Shown here piece by piece: positions 22,884-32,855 of a stretch of 64,000 bases of DNA. A model generated the notes under the pieces. It ran no database searches and was not told the DNA's origin. It worked only from the letters and a program-made list of their open reading frames with translations. Positions within the stretch are counted from its first letter, which is position 1. Every line of letters starts with the position of its first letter. The position numbers and the translations under genes are program-made. Source of the DNA: Paenibacillus spiritus (GTDB taxonomy: Bacteria > Bacillota > Bacilli > Paenibacillales > Paenibacillaceae); the NCBI RefSeq assembly GCF_008710135.1, contig NZ_VYKK01000030.1, positions 104,854 through 168,853 on the forward strand. Direction: 5' to 3'.

Positions 22884-22938
22884 AGCCGCGCATGCTGTGC
22901 GGACGAGGGCCGTGAAGCCCTCTGTCCCCTGCGCGGCT
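22884..22938. repeat. nested inverted repeat between the xpt and DUF4062 genes
   Basis: Outer arms AGCCGCGCA (22884-22892) and TGCGCGGCT (22930-22938) enclose an inner GAGGGC/GCCCTC pair. Lies 42 bp past the xpt stop. May be a terminator without a strong U-tract or a structured 3' element. Confidence 0.5.
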
Positions 22939-22979
22939 GTCCCGCCGGTTCCGCCAGCGGTTGGCGGGCGGTTGTTGTC

Positions 22980-23901
<922 letters not shown>

Positions 23902-23947
23902 CTCTGTCTCACCTCCCGCCCTCGTGATGGCGGCCTTGGACGCGCCG

Positions 23948-24748
23948 CTATTGATCTCCGCCGATATAAGGCTCGGCGATGCTCCGGTACCTGGGGCCGT
24001 AACGCTCTTCAAGCTCCGCCCCCATATCCTGCTGCAATCCGAACAGGACCAATTCCTGCATGAAGTGGCTCAGCAGCAGCTCCACGAGCACGCGGTGCTC
24101 GGTGACCACCGCCTGGGCCGAACCGTCTTCCTGGCGCATGCCGAGCATGCACCAGCTCCGGTCGATGACGAACGAGAAGCGCCGTCCGGGGCCGGCTCCC
24201 TCCGCTCCATACCCGCCGCCAAGAGGCGGCCAGACGGGAAGGGCGGCGGGCGCTGCGGCTTCGCCGCCGATCGCCCACAGCAGCCGGACGCCGCGCTCTT
24301 CCGCGCGTTCCAGCTCGCCCCGCAGCAGCGCAGCTTCCTCGCGCCATACATCGACCACGATTTCCTGCACAGCGCCGTCCAGACGGCGGACCAGCGTATC
24401 CAGCACATTCCGCTCGCCTTCTACGTTGTAGAACGTGCGGGCGTCGGGACCGCCGCGCGGCATCTCGCTCTCCACGTAACGCAGCGACGCTTCCACCCGT
24501 CCGGAGATCATGCGCGACAGCTCGCCGGGCTCCAGCACGCTGTAGCGGGACGGCTCCCCGTCTCCGCAGCGGAGATATCCCTGCTGGGTCAGACGCTGCA
24601 GGGCCGCATAGACGTTCGAGCGCGACAGGCCGAGCCGCTTGGCGACTTCATAGCCCGAAGAAGGGCCGATGGCCGCCAGCTCGACCATGATTTTCGATTC
24701 CATCTCCGTGAAGCCGAGACTGCGCAAGTGCTGCAACAATTGATCCAT
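23948..24748 (-). CDS. TrmB family transcriptional regulator
   Basis: 266 aa. N-terminal winged helix: LLQHLRSLGFTEMESKIMVE, then GPSSGYEVAKRLGLSRSNVY AALQRL, the TrmB domain, followed by a helical linker and a phospholipase-D-like sensor domain (about residues 105-200, NVLDTLVRRLDGAVQEIVVD). TrmB regulators bind sugars or maltodextrins in archaea; Firmicute members are poorly studied. Its ATG directly follows the zinc-ribbon stop (TAGATG), so the two are cotranslated. Target and ligand unknown. Confidence 0.87.
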   Translation of the reverse strand: MDQLLQHLRSLGFTEMESKIMVELAAIGPSSGYEVAKRLGLSRSNVYAALQRLTQQGYLRCGDGEPSRYSVLEPGELSRMISGRVEASLRYVESEMPRGGPDARTFYNVEGERNVLDTLVRRLDGAVQEIVVDVWREEAALLRGELERAEERGVRLLWAIGGEAAAPAALPVWPPLGGGYGAEGAGPGRRFSFVIDRSWCMLGMRQEDGSAQAVVTEHRVLVELLLSHFMQELVLFGLQQDMGAELEERYGPRYRSIAEPYIGGDQ

Positions 24749-25570
24749 CTAGATCTGCTCCGAGCCGCAGCGCGGGCACCACATGGAGCCTTTGGGAAGG
24801 TCGGCGCGGCAGATCTGGCATTTCACCATATCCCGGCCCGCCGGCTCTCCGTCATCGTCCGCTTCCGTGTAGCCGCCGCCGCTCTTCCATTCGCGGATAC
24901 GGCGGTCCAGTTCCAGTTGGCGCTCCCGCTCGCGCTCCAGTTCCTCGGCCAGCCGGCGCTCCCGCTCGTCGCCGCCCTCATGCAGGGCGTAATCCTCGAA
25001 GTCCGGCTGTTCGCCGTAAGCCTCATCGCCGTATGCCTCGTCCCCGTAGTCGTCCGTCCCCCGTTCCTGCGGGGCCGGCGCCTCCTTGCGGATAACGGGC
25101 AGATCGTCGGCATGCAGCACGCGTCCCTCTTCGGGAATTACAGCCGCATCCCGCCCGGCCGCAGCGGAGCCCCCTCCCGCCGGATACTCCGGCGCTTCGG
25201 GAGCCGGCGCAGGGGCCGCGCTCTCCAGCTTGCGTCCGCACTGCGGACAGAAACGGGCGTCCATGGAAGCCACATATCCGCAGGCGCAAAGCCGTTCATT
25301 CTTCAATTCCGCAATCCGCACGCGCAGATCGTCGATCTTCTCCTGATGCTTGGAGCACGTCCGGGCCAGTTCGGTCATCCGGCCCTCCGCCAGCGTCAGA
25401 TCGCGGCCGCGGTACCCTTCATAGAATATCCGCCCCATCCGCAAAAATTCCATATCCATCTCTCGTTCGATCTCGGCGATCCGGCTGTTCAGCTTGCCGA
25501 TCTCGACGGAGTTCGTTGCTTTCTCGCTTACCCGGTTGGCTCCGTCCTTTAAGCGCTGCAATAGATTCAT
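24749..25570 (-). CDS. zinc-ribbon and coiled-coil protein
   Basis: 273 aa. Residues 1-95 form an amphipathic coiled coil (LLQRLKDGANRVSEKATNSV, then long E/R-rich helices), followed by a first CxC..CxxC zinc ribbon (ERLCACGYVASMDARFCPQC, about residue 93-112). A Pro/Ala and acidic disordered middle with DEAYGDEAYGE repeats precedes a second charged coiled coil and a C-terminal zinc ribbon (VKCQICRADLPKGSMWCPRC). Four Cys in each ribbon are intact. Such proteins act as scaffolds or regulators; no enzyme motif is present. First gene of the trmB-xpt operon, with AAGGAGG before the ATG. Confidence 0.82.
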   Translation of the reverse strand: MNLLQRLKDGANRVSEKATNSVEIGKLNSRIAEIEREMDMEFLRMGRIFYEGYRGRDLTLAEGRMTELARTCSKHQEKIDDLRVRIAELKNERLCACGYVASMDARFCPQCGRKLESAAPAPAPEAPEYPAGGGSAAAGRDAAVIPEEGRVLHADDLPVIRKEAPAPQERGTDDYGDEAYGDEAYGEQPDFEDYALHEGGDERERRLAEELERERERQLELDRRIREWKSGGGYTEADDDGEPAGRDMVKCQICRADLPKGSMWCPRCGSEQI

Positions 25571-25664
25571 TGTCCGTTCCTCCTTCTCCCCAATGAGCCA
25601 AACTTGACTCTATCATACCAAAACTGACGGGCAGATTCATTATCGGAGCGAATCAGGCTATTTT

Positions 25665-25694
25665 TTGCAGAGCGGTCTGCCGATAAGGTACAAT
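25665..25694 (+). promoter_or_regulatory. probable promoter of the alarmone synthetase gene
   Basis: -35 TTGCAG (25665-25670), 18-bp spacer, -10 TACAAT (25689-25694). The -10 overlaps the in-frame ATG at 25693, which argues that translation begins downstream at GTG 25729. Confidence 0.5.
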
Positions 25695-25728
25695 GAAGAA
25701 GCCAAATACAAGGATCAGGAGAACCAAC

Positions 25729-26478
25729 GTGGACGAACAGGAGAGCAGACATCTGGCCTTAAGCCAGCTTCAGCATCATGTCCAGGATTTCCGGCATTGG
25801 GAATGGGACGAAGCCGTTACCCGGGAGATGGAGGAGTTCAAGCGTCTTCCCGCCCTGTACCGCCTGGCGCTGAACGAGCTGCAGAACAAGATTGAGGCCA
25901 TCAAGACCGAATGGCAGATGCGCGACGGCTACAGCCCGATTGAACATGTGAAATCCCGGATCAAGGAGCCCAAGAGCATTCTGCGCAAAATGGAGCGGAA
26001 GGGCTGCGAATTCAGCCTGAGCCGCATGGAGGACGTCATTCACGATATCGCAGGCATGCGGATCGTGTGCGCATTCGTTAAGGATATCTACCGGATCGCC
26101 GACCATCTCGGCTCCCGGGAAGACCTGCGCGTGCTGGAGATCAAGGATTATATCGCCCGCCCCAAGCCCAACGGCTACCAGAGTCTTCATCTGATTGTCG
26201 CCGTTCCGCTGATTCTGCTGGAAGGCACGCGGTGGGTGAAGGCCGAGATTCAGCTTCGAACGCTGGCCATGGATTTCTGGGCCAGCATGGAGCATATTCT
26301 GTACTACAAATACGACAAGCAGCTTCCCGCCCATGTCGCCGACGAACTGCGGGAAGCCGCCCGGGCCGCCGACGAGCTGGATCAGAAGATGCTCCGGCTC
26401 CGCCGCGAAATTCTGGAACTGGCTGCGGCGGAGAGCGAATCCGGCCCTTCCGCTTCTTCCGGGGACCCGGCCGATTGA
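25729..26478 (+). CDS. sasA: small alarmone synthetase, SasA/YwaC (RelP) type
   Basis: 249-aa GTP pyrophosphokinase with only the RelA/SpoT synthetase domain. Makes (p)ppGpp-type alarmones from GTP/GDP and ATP. Key segments: SPIEHVKSRIKEPKSILRKM, HDIAGMRIVCAFVKDIYRIA, DYIARPKPNGYQSLHLIV, and KAEIQLRTLAMDFWASMEH. These match YwaC more closely than YjbM/RelQ. No hydrolase, TGS or ACT domain. GTG 25729 is chosen: AGGAG lies 7 nt upstream and the alternative ATG 25693 falls in the promoter. YwaC is induced by cell-wall stress in B. subtilis; the same is plausible here. A terminator follows. Confidence 0.88.
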   Translation: MDEQESRHLALSQLQHHVQDFRHWEWDEAVTREMEEFKRLPALYRLALNELQNKIEAIKTEWQMRDGYSPIEHVKSRIKEPKSILRKMERKGCEFSLSRMEDVIHDIAGMRIVCAFVKDIYRIADHLGSREDLRVLEIKDYIARPKPNGYQSLHLIVAVPLILLEGTRWVKAEIQLRTLAMDFWASMEHILYYKYDKQLPAHVADELREAARAADELDQKMLRLRREILELAAAESESGPSASSGDPAD

Positions 26479-26564
26479 CCGGAGCGGTGCTTGCGTCCGT
26501 CGCGCGTGCGCCGTGCGTCTGACGCATCCGCACCCACAGGCGGTATACCTTATGTAATAACCGA

Positions 26565-26608
26565 AAGAGCCTCTCCATGAAGCCCGAAGGGCGGATGGAG
26601 AGGCTCTT
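26565..26608 (+). terminator. terminator of the alarmone synthetase gene
   Basis: AAGAGCCTCTCCAT (26565-26578) pairs perfectly with 26595-26608, 16-nt loop; also A-rich to its left, so it may act for the convergent 256-aa gene. Confidence 0.75.
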
Positions 26609-26657
26609 GTTCTGCTGCCCCGGCCGACGACGGAACGGCGGACCGGCGCTTTCTTGG

Positions 26658-27428
26658 CTATTTCGGCAGCCGTTTGGCCCGCTCGGCGGCGGCCTCGGCC
26701 ACCGCCTTCACAATCCGCGACAGCCCTTCTTCCACGCCCGGCGCGCCGGGCAGCAGCGCCGCCCAGGCCCCGGATGGCGGCGCCACCTCGGGATCGGCCG
26801 GGAAAGGCCGGCTGCGAACCTCCCGGAACTGCGGTCCCGGCTGGTGCAGCATCCCTTCCGCCGCCGCTTCCGACAGCCACTCGCCGGCCTGATCGCCCGG
26901 TCCGCGCCGCTCCAGGCGCGCAAGCTCGGCGGCCAGTCCTCCGGCCGCCGAGCCCTTGCTCCCCGCGCCGGCTTCGGCCGCAGCGGGCGCGGCGGCGGCC
27001 CAGGCGCCGAAGACGCCGCCCAGCAGCTCCCGCTTCGGCAGGCCGCGGAGCGCCAGCGCCAGATGCGGGCGGCTCTCCAGCAGCCGGACGAGCTGCCCGG
27101 CGGTCGGCGCGCCCTCGGACGCCGCGGCTTCAAGCCGCCCTTCCCAGGCGGCCAGCTCCCCTGCGTCCGGCAGCAGACCCTCTTCGCGCAGCCAATCGGG
27201 AATCCGGCCGCGCATCAGGCCGTACAGCTCGCCGGGGCGGCTGCCCAGCCGTTCGGCCACTGCGCGCAGGCGCGCCGGACTCCAGACGGCCGCCTCCAGC
27301 GACAGCTCGCCGGACGTGCCCGTTCCGGCCCCTGCGCCCAGCCGAAGCCGGCCGGGAACGGCGTCGACCGTCATTGTTCCCCTTGCATTCACAGGCTTCA
27401 GCCCCTCCGTCCGGACGGAATGCTTCAC
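26658..27428 (-). CDS. hypothetical protein coupled to the SNF2 helicase
   Basis: About 256 aa, Ala/Gly/Leu/Arg-rich, no recognised domain. Segments such as VWSPARLRAVAERLGSRPGE and ELYGLMRGRIPDWLREEG look like a helical domain. GTG 27428 overlaps the helicase stop codon (GTGA), with AGGA upstream; ATG 27374 is an alternative start. Codon use is extremely GC-biased. It always follows the helicase in translation and may be its accessory subunit (inference). Confidence 0.6.
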   Translation of the reverse strand: MKHSVRTEGLKPVNARGTMTVDAVPGRLRLGAGAGTGTSGELSLEAAVWSPARLRAVAERLGSRPGELYGLMRGRIPDWLREEGLLPDAGELAAWEGRLEAAASEGAPTAGQLVRLLESRPHLALALRGLPKRELLGGVFGAWAAAAPAAAEAGAGSKGSAAGGLAAELARLERRGPGDQAGEWLSEAAAEGMLHQPGPQFREVRSRPFPADPEVAPPSGAWAALLPGAPGVEEGLSRIVKAVAEAAAERAKRLPK

Positions 27429-30400
27429 ATCCAGTCCTGATTTTGCAGTTCGATCAATTCTTTGAGTTCCCGGTTCGACATTTCGGTCAGCCAGGCTTCG
27501 CCGGAGCCGACGACCTGCTCGGAGAGGCTCTTCTTGCGCTCGATCAGCTCGTCGATCCGCTCTTCCAGCGTCCCCTGGCAGATCAGCTTGTGCACCTGCA
27601 CGTTCCGAATCTGTCCGATGCGGAAGGCGCGGTCTGTCGCCTGGTTCTCCACCGCCGGATTCCACCACCGGTCGTAGTGGATGACGTGGTTCGCCCGCGT
27701 CAGGTTAAGCCCGACCCCGCCCGCCTTCAGGGAGAGCACGAAGAACGCCGAGCCTTCGCCGTCCTGGAAGGAGCGCACCATTTCATCCCGTTCCCGCTTC
27801 GGCACGCCGCCGTGCAGAAAGAGCGGCGCACGGCCGTACCGGCGCGCCAGCCGGCTGACCAGCAGCTGGCCCATCTCCACATACTGAGTGAAGATGAGCG
27901 CCGACTCGCCCAGCTCGGCAATGCTGTCGAGCACGCCGTACATCGCCTCCAGCTTGCCGGACTGCTCCTGCCGGGCAAGCCGCGTCTCCTCCTTGCGGTA
28001 GAGAAGCGGATGGTCGCAGATCTGCTTCAGCTTCGTCAGCGAAGAGAGGACCAGACCGCGGCGGGCCATGCCCGTGCTGTCCTCCAGCGAGCCCATTATC
28101 TCGTCCACGACGCCCTGGTACATCAGCGCCTGTGTCTCGGTCAGCGGACAGTACGATTTGATCTCCAGCTTCTCCGGCAGATCCTTCGAGATGTCCGGGT
28201 CGCTCTTGAGCCGGCGCAGCAGGAAGGGGGATACGAGCTTGCTCAGTTCTTTCAGCCTGCCGTTCTCCCCGCTCCCGTACCGCTGGCGAAAAGCATGGAA
28301 CGTGCCCAGATAGCCGGGATTCAGGAAGTGGAAGATCGACCACAGCTCGCCGAGCCGGTTCTCGACCGGCGTGCCGGTCATCGCGATCCGGTGGGGCGCC
28401 GACAGCTTCATCACGCTCTGCGCCTGCTTCGTCCGGTAGTTCTTGATATACTGCGCCTCGTCCAGCACCACCGTTGACCAGATAATCCCCGCCAGATCGC
28501 CGCTGTCCCGGCCCGCCAGATGGTAGGTTGTCAGCACGATATCCCTGGCGGCGGCTTCCCGGCGGAATTCCTCGCCGCGCAGCCGGCGCACGCCGTGGTG
28601 TATATGAATGCTGAGCGACGGGGCGAACCGCTGCAGCTCGCGCTGCCAGTTGCCCAGAAGCGAAGTCGGGCACAGAATCAGCACCGGGCCCTTGTCTTCG
28701 GCCGCAGGTCCCCGGGAGGCCCGGTCGAGCAGGCAGGCGATGACCTGGATCGTTTTGCCGAGACCCATATCGTCTGCCAGACAGACCCCGAAGCCCATAT
28801 CGGTCATCGCCGACAGCCACTGGAAGCCGCGCTCCTGATAAGGGCGCAGCGTGCCGTGCAGGCTGCCCGGCGCGAGCAGGGCCGGCATTTCCCGGCGAAG
28901 CTCGCCCCGCATCAGCGAGGCGAGCAGGCCCGTCGTCTCCATGCCGGCGACGGCCACGCCCTTCCACAGCCGGTCTTCGCTGTCCTCGGCCGACAAGCGC
29001 ATCCATTCCGCCGCCGTCATTTCGCCGTTCTCGTGGCGCTTCATGTAGCGCAGCACCTGGCGGATCTCGCGCGGGTCCACCTCGACCCATTCTCCCCGGA
29101 AGCGGACGAACGGAACGCCTGCTTCCAGCAGCTCGTTCAGCTCCTCCGCGCTGATTGCCGTGTCGCCGAGCGAAGCCTCGATCCGGAAGCGAACGAGCTC
29201 TTCCAGCCCGAGCGAGAGCGCCCGGGCCTCCTCGCCGGCCGGCTCCGGCGGCTGCATGTTCAGCTTCAGGCCGATCCGCCGCCGTCCTTCCCGGCTCCAG
29301 CGGGACGGAAGCTGCACGGTAATCCGGCGTTCGGACAGCCGCGGCACCGCCTCTTTCAGAAAGACGTACAGCCGTTCAGGCGTCAGTTCGGCGCCCGTCG
29401 GAGCCGGATCCTCGAGCGCGCGGGCGATGTCGGCCGACAGCTCCGCCGCTTCGCCCAGCCCGTTCAGAAGCTGCTCCTGAATGTTGCGGTACTTGCGGCC
29501 CCACAGAGTGAAGTCCCGTTCGGCGCTGTTCCAGATGGCCGCCGCCGGCAGCCAGAAGCCCTGTTCCTCGCGGCTCTCGGCCCAGAATGACAGCCGCCAG
29601 CTGCCCTCTTCGCTGCCGGGCGGTTCAAGCCGCAGTCCCGCAGAGAGCGTTCCGCCGGAAGGCTCTCCGGCCCCTTCTACCCGGGGAATGCCGTCTTCCG
29701 CCGCCAGTCCCACCGTCTCCAGCAGGTCGGCGACCTCGGCCGCCGTCCCCTGCACGGGAATGTCGCGGCTGCCGGTCAGCAGACTGTTCCACCACAGCTC
29801 CGCGAGCGGCGAACGGCCCCGCCGGTAATCCGCCCGGTAAGGGGCCAGCTGGCCTTCCATGCCGGCGACAACCCGCTTTACCTCGGACTGGATGACCGCT
29901 TGCAGGAAGGAATAGAGCACCGAAGCCGCCGCCTCTTCGCGGACGAATGTCCCTTCTCCCGGTGCGGCATCCGTGCCGAGCCCGATCGCCGGCATGGACG
30001 CGGCCAGCTGCAGAAAGGCTTCCCGCTGCTCGCCGGTGCGCAGCACGGGAATCCAGCTGGCCCCGGCGGCCTGCTCGCCGCCTCTCCGGCGCGTCGAAGC
30101 CGCGCCGGGAGGCTGCGCTCCCGGGCCGAAGCCGCCCGTTCCGAGCAGCTCCAGCGCGAAGCGGGCCGCCGCCGCCCAGTAGGCGAGCTCGCCGCCCGGC
30201 TCGATACCCGCGCGCAGCGGAACGGATTCGTCCCAGGCCAGGAGAAGCTCGAACGCCTCGCGCGGCTGCAGCGCCAAGCCCTCCAGCGTGCGGCCCGGCA
30301 GCGAGCGTCTGCCGCTTCTGCCCTCGGCGCGCGCGCCCGGCACCTTTACTTCGGCCAGACGCAGAGCGGCCCCTGCAAAGGGGCGCTGCCCCGCGCCGAA

Positions 30401-30511
30401 CTCCAGCCTTTTGACCGCGCCGGTCCAGGCATCCACTTTCGGTTCCGAGGTCTCTCCGGAGAAGCAGAACCACACATCTCCCAACCACACTGCATACAGG
30501 TGCTTCGTCAT
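27425..30511 (-). CDS. SNF2/Swi2 family DEAD-box-like helicase
   Basis: 1028 aa. Residues 1 to about 530 form the bacterial SNF2-associated N-terminal region. The helicase core follows: RPYQERGFQWL, Walker A ADDMGLGKTIQVIA (about residue 577), Walker B VVLDEAQYIKN, motif III ALTGTPVEN-like (AMTGTPVENRLGELWSIFHF), then the second RecA lobe with GGVPKRERDEMV, SLKAGGVGLNLTRANHVIHY and DRAFRIGQ. All motifs are intact. Such proteins are ATP-dependent DNA translocases, related to B. subtilis YwqA. Start ATG 30511. No restriction or defence gene adjoins it. Confidence 0.92.
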   Translation of the reverse strand: MTKHLYAVWLGDVWFCFSGETSEPKVDAWTGAVKRLEFGAGQRPFAGAALRLAEVKVPGARAEGRSGRRSLPGRTLEGLALQPREAFELLLAWDESVPLRAGIEPGGELAYWAAAARFALELLGTGGFGPGAQPPGAASTRRRGGEQAAGASWIPVLRTGEQREAFLQLAASMPAIGLGTDAAPGEGTFVREEAAASVLYSFLQAVIQSEVKRVVAGMEGQLAPYRADYRRGRSPLAELWWNSLLTGSRDIPVQGTAAEVADLLETVGLAAEDGIPRVEGAGEPSGGTLSAGLRLEPPGSEEGSWRLSFWAESREEQGFWLPAAAIWNSAERDFTLWGRKYRNIQEQLLNGLGEAAELSADIARALEDPAPTGAELTPERLYVFLKEAVPRLSERRITVQLPSRWSREGRRRIGLKLNMQPPEPAGEEARALSLGLEELVRFRIEASLGDTAISAEELNELLEAGVPFVRFRGEWVEVDPREIRQVLRYMKRHENGEMTAAEWMRLSAEDSEDRLWKGVAVAGMETTGLLASLMRGELRREMPALLAPGSLHGTLRPYQERGFQWLSAMTDMGFGVCLADDMGLGKTIQVIACLLDRASRGPAAEDKGPVLILCPTSLLGNWQRELQRFAPSLSIHIHHGVRRLRGEEFRREAAARDIVLTTYHLAGRDSGDLAGIIWSTVVLDEAQYIKNYRTKQAQSVMKLSAPHRIAMTGTPVENRLGELWSIFHFLNPGYLGTFHAFRQRYGSGENGRLKELSKLVSPFLLRRLKSDPDISKDLPEKLEIKSYCPLTETQALMYQGVVDEIMGSLEDSTGMARRGLVLSSLTKLKQICDHPLLYRKEETRLARQEQSGKLEAMYGVLDSIAELGESALIFTQYVEMGQLLVSRLARRYGRAPLFLHGGVPKRERDEMVRSFQDGEGSAFFVLSLKAGGVGLNLTRANHVIHYDRWWNPAVENQATDRAFRIGQIRNVQVHKLICQGTLEERIDELIERKKSLSEQVVGSGEAWLTEMSNRELKELIELQNQDWM

Positions 30512-30656
30512 CGTAATCTCCCGTCTTCTCTAGCCGTGCCCAGCCGAATATCCTTCAATCGCATTCATCCACCATCTTATACGAAAATCGTCTTTTTTAA
30601 AAACCCCTCATGAACTTTCGGACCCCGCGAAGGACCGAAAGCCTGTATAAAAAAGG

Positions 30657-30672
30657 ATGACCATCCGGTCAT
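30657..30672. promoter_or_regulatory. palindrome ATGACC-N4-GGTCAT
   Basis: Perfect 6-bp arms between the divergent helicase and TspO-like genes, about 55 bp upstream of the latter's start. Shape and GACC/GGTC core recall TetR-family operators. Just upstream a CTTTCGG/CCGAAAG inverted repeat (30615-30641) is also present. Confidence 0.4.
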
Positions 30673-30727
30673 TTTTGCCGCCAGCGGGTATAGAATGATA
30701 GAAACTTTTGCAAGGAGGCCGCAGACC

Positions 30728-31516
30728 ATGAATACCGCTCCGCAGCACATGTCCCGCAATTCGTCCTACAAATGGTGGAATCTGCTGTTCTATCTGGGCG
30801 TTCTGACCGTCAATATTCTGTCCGTCGCCCTTCCGCTCGGAGGCCGCACCACCGGCGAAATCTCTGACCGGTACTACACGCTGGTCACTCCGGCCGGATA
30901 TGCTTTCTCCATCTGGAGCGTGATCTACCTCCTGCTTGGAGGCTTCGTTCTGTACGCCTTCCGTCCCGCGGAGGGAAGGCCCTCTCCCGCCGAGCGGATC
31001 GGCGGCTGGTTCATCGCAAGCTGCGCCTTCAACATGACCTGGCTGCTGCTCTGGCATGCGCTCAAGATCGAACTTGCCTGGATCGCTATTGTCCTGCTGC
31101 TCGTCTCCCTGATTGTGATCTATAACAAGACCCGGGTTATTGAATACCCGACCGCCGGAGAGCGCTGGCTGGTCAAGCTGCCGTTCAGCATCTATCTGGG
31201 CTGGCTGTGCGTCGCGACGATTGTCAACACAGCGGTTGTTCTGGAGAAGAACGGGTGGAGCGGCTGGGGGCTGCCGGACACCTTCTGGGCCGCTGCCGTA
31301 CTGACCGCAGGGTCCCTGCTGGCGGCCTATATCGCCTGGACCCGGAGCGATGCGGTGCTGCCCCTTGTCTTTGTCTGGGCCTACATCGCCATCGGAGTAG
31401 AGCATGATGACGTCCGGGCGGTCTATTTGACCGCTTGGATTGCCGCCGGAGTCCTGTTCGCCCTATCTGCCTGGGTGTTCTTCCGGCGGGGCCGGGATGG
31501 CCGTTACCGGATTTAG
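30728..31516 (+). CDS. TspO/MBR-related tryptophan-rich membrane protein
   Basis: 262 aa with six to seven helices. TPAGYAFSIWSVIYLLLGGF matches the (P)-x-W-x-F-x-x-x-W core of the TspO family, and Trp residues cluster at helix ends (CAFNMTWLLLWHALKIELAW, SIYLGWLCVA). Longer than classical TspO (about 160 aa), as is common for Firmicute homologues. TspO proteins bind tetrapyrroles and influence stress responses; the role here is unknown. ATG 30728 has AAGGAGG 9 nt upstream. Monocistronic, with a terminator at 31539-31569. Confidence 0.82.
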   Translation: MNTAPQHMSRNSSYKWWNLLFYLGVLTVNILSVALPLGGRTTGEISDRYYTLVTPAGYAFSIWSVIYLLLGGFVLYAFRPAEGRPSPAERIGGWFIASCAFNMTWLLLWHALKIELAWIAIVLLLVSLIVIYNKTRVIEYPTAGERWLVKLPFSIYLGWLCVATIVNTAVVLEKNGWSGWGLPDTFWAAAVLTAGSLLAAYIAWTRSDAVLPLVFVWAYIAIGVEHDDVRAVYLTAWIAAGVLFALSAWVFFRRGRDGRYRI

Positions 31517-31538
31517 CTGCGGCCTCTTCAGAAGCGAA

Positions 31539-31569
31539 AGCCCGGGGCGCAATTCATGCGCCTCGGGCT
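31539..31569. terminator. terminator between the TspO-like and RidA genes
   Basis: A 13-bp stem (31539-31551 with 31557-31569, one G-U pair) and 5-nt loop between two convergent genes. Confidence 0.65.
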
Positions 31570-31671
31570 CTCATGTTCAATCTCCGGTTGTCCGCTTTCG
31601 GTTGCCCGCCTTCTTCCAAAATCCGATTGCCGGCAGGGCGGCTGCCGCAAACGTATCCCTATGCCTCCGAT

Positions 31672-32052
31672 TTACTTCGCCCGGGCCACGGCCTCGATCT
31701 CCACCAGTCCGTCCTTTGGCAGCCGGGCGACCTCCACGGCGCTGCGCGCCGGGTACGGCTCGCTGAAGAAGCTGCTGTACACCGCGTTCACTGCCGCAAA
31801 GTCGTTCATATCCTTGAGGAAGACCGTCGTCTTCACGACCTGGTCGAGCGATGCGCCGGCTTCCTCCAGAATGGCCTTCAGATTATTCAGCGACTGGCGG
31901 GCCTGCGCTTCGACACCCTCGGCGAGTTCCCCGGTAGCCGGATCAAGACCTAACTGGCCCGAGGTGTAGACCCAATGCCCTGCAATTACCGCCTGGCTGT
32001 AAGGCCCGATTGCACCCGGGGCCTGCTTCGTTGCTACCTGTTTCTTGCTCAC
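31672..32052 (-). CDS. ridA: RidA family reactive-intermediate deaminase
   Basis: 126 aa, exact family size. Hydrolyses reactive enamine/imine intermediates made by PLP enzymes. Begins [40 protein letters not shown] and the Arg in [14 protein letters not shown] (the carboxylate-binding Arg and active-site end) are conserved. GTG 32052 has AGGAGA 8 nt upstream; the longer in-frame start at 32184 would overlap the next gene. Followed by the terminator at 31539-31569. Confidence 0.92.
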   Translation of the reverse strand: MSKKQVATKQAPGAIGPYSQAVIAGHWVYTSGQLGLDPATGELAEGVEAQARQSLNNLKAILEEAGASLDQVVKTTVFLKDMNDFAAVNAVYSSFFSEPYPARSAVEVARLPKDGLVEIEAVARAK

Positions 32053-32134
32053 TGTCCATCTCTCCTTCTCATCAGCGCCTGGCTGGAATGGTCCCATTGT
32101 ACGACGGCTCTCCAATGCGGCGCAATCCGGCCCT

Positions 32135-32818
32135 TCATCTTCCTGCCGGTTCCTGCCGGCTTCCCAGCACCTGAATGACATCATTGGTGTAAATATGGGA
32201 GCCGTGCGCCCCGGACTCTGCGACAGCCGCCATCGCCCGGGCCACCGTATCTCCGGTTACGGCCCGGTAGACGGCCGCGCGGCCCACCATCAGACCGCCG
32301 AACGCTCGCATGGCGACTCCTGCCAGCCGTTCGCCGACCCGGAACTCCTCGCGGGTTCCAAGCAGCAGCGACGGCCGGAACAGGTGAATGCCGGGAATTC
32401 CCGAGCCCAGCACGCCTTCTTCCATCCGGCCTTTGGTCCGGAGGTAGAAGTTCTTGGAATGCGCATGCGCTCCCAGCGACGATATGGCCAGGTACTGGTC
32501 CGCTCCGGCCTGCCGGGCCAATCTCGCGGCCGTAAGCGGATAATGAAGGTCCACCTTCTCAAAAGCCGGCTGCGATCCCGCCTTCTTAATTGTTGTTCCC
32601 AGGCAGCTGAAGACCGCATCCACGCCTTCGAACAGAGCCGTCTGAAGGTCGAGTCTGTCCCAATCGACCGGGTACTCGGTCAGCTTGTCATGCTGCAGCC
32701 CCGTGCTGCGGCGAACCAGCACCCGCACCTCGCCCCAGCTCTCCCGAAGCAGCAGCTCCTTCGTCAAGGCCCGGCCTACGAGGCCGGTGGCTCCCAGCAC
32801 CAATGCGGTTCTGGCCAT
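32135..32818 (-). CDS. NAD(P)H-binding oxidoreductase, atypical SDR
   Basis: 227 aa of the HTATIP2/YbjT-like atypical SDR group. N-terminal [20 protein letters not shown] binds NAD(P); [15 protein letters not shown] and [21 protein letters not shown] (YxxxK-like) follow. Lacks a clear catalytic Tyr context, so it may be a redox sensor or an electron-transfer flavoprotein reductase. 37 bp downstream of the MFS gene and probably cotranscribed with it. Confidence 0.85.
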   Translation of the reverse strand: MARTALVLGATGLVGRALTKELLLRESWGEVRVLVRRSTGLQHDKLTEYPVDWDRLDLQTALFEGVDAVFSCLGTTIKKAGSQPAFEKVDLHYPLTAARLARQAGADQYLAISSLGAHAHSKNFYLRTKGRMEEGVLGSGIPGIHLFRPSLLLGTREEFRVGERLAGVAMRAFGGLMVGRAAVYRAVTGDTVARAMAAVAESGAHGSHIYTNDVIQVLGSRQEPAGR

Positions 32819-32855
32819 TGGCCCTTCCTCCTCTCTATATTCCGCCGCAGCCGGC

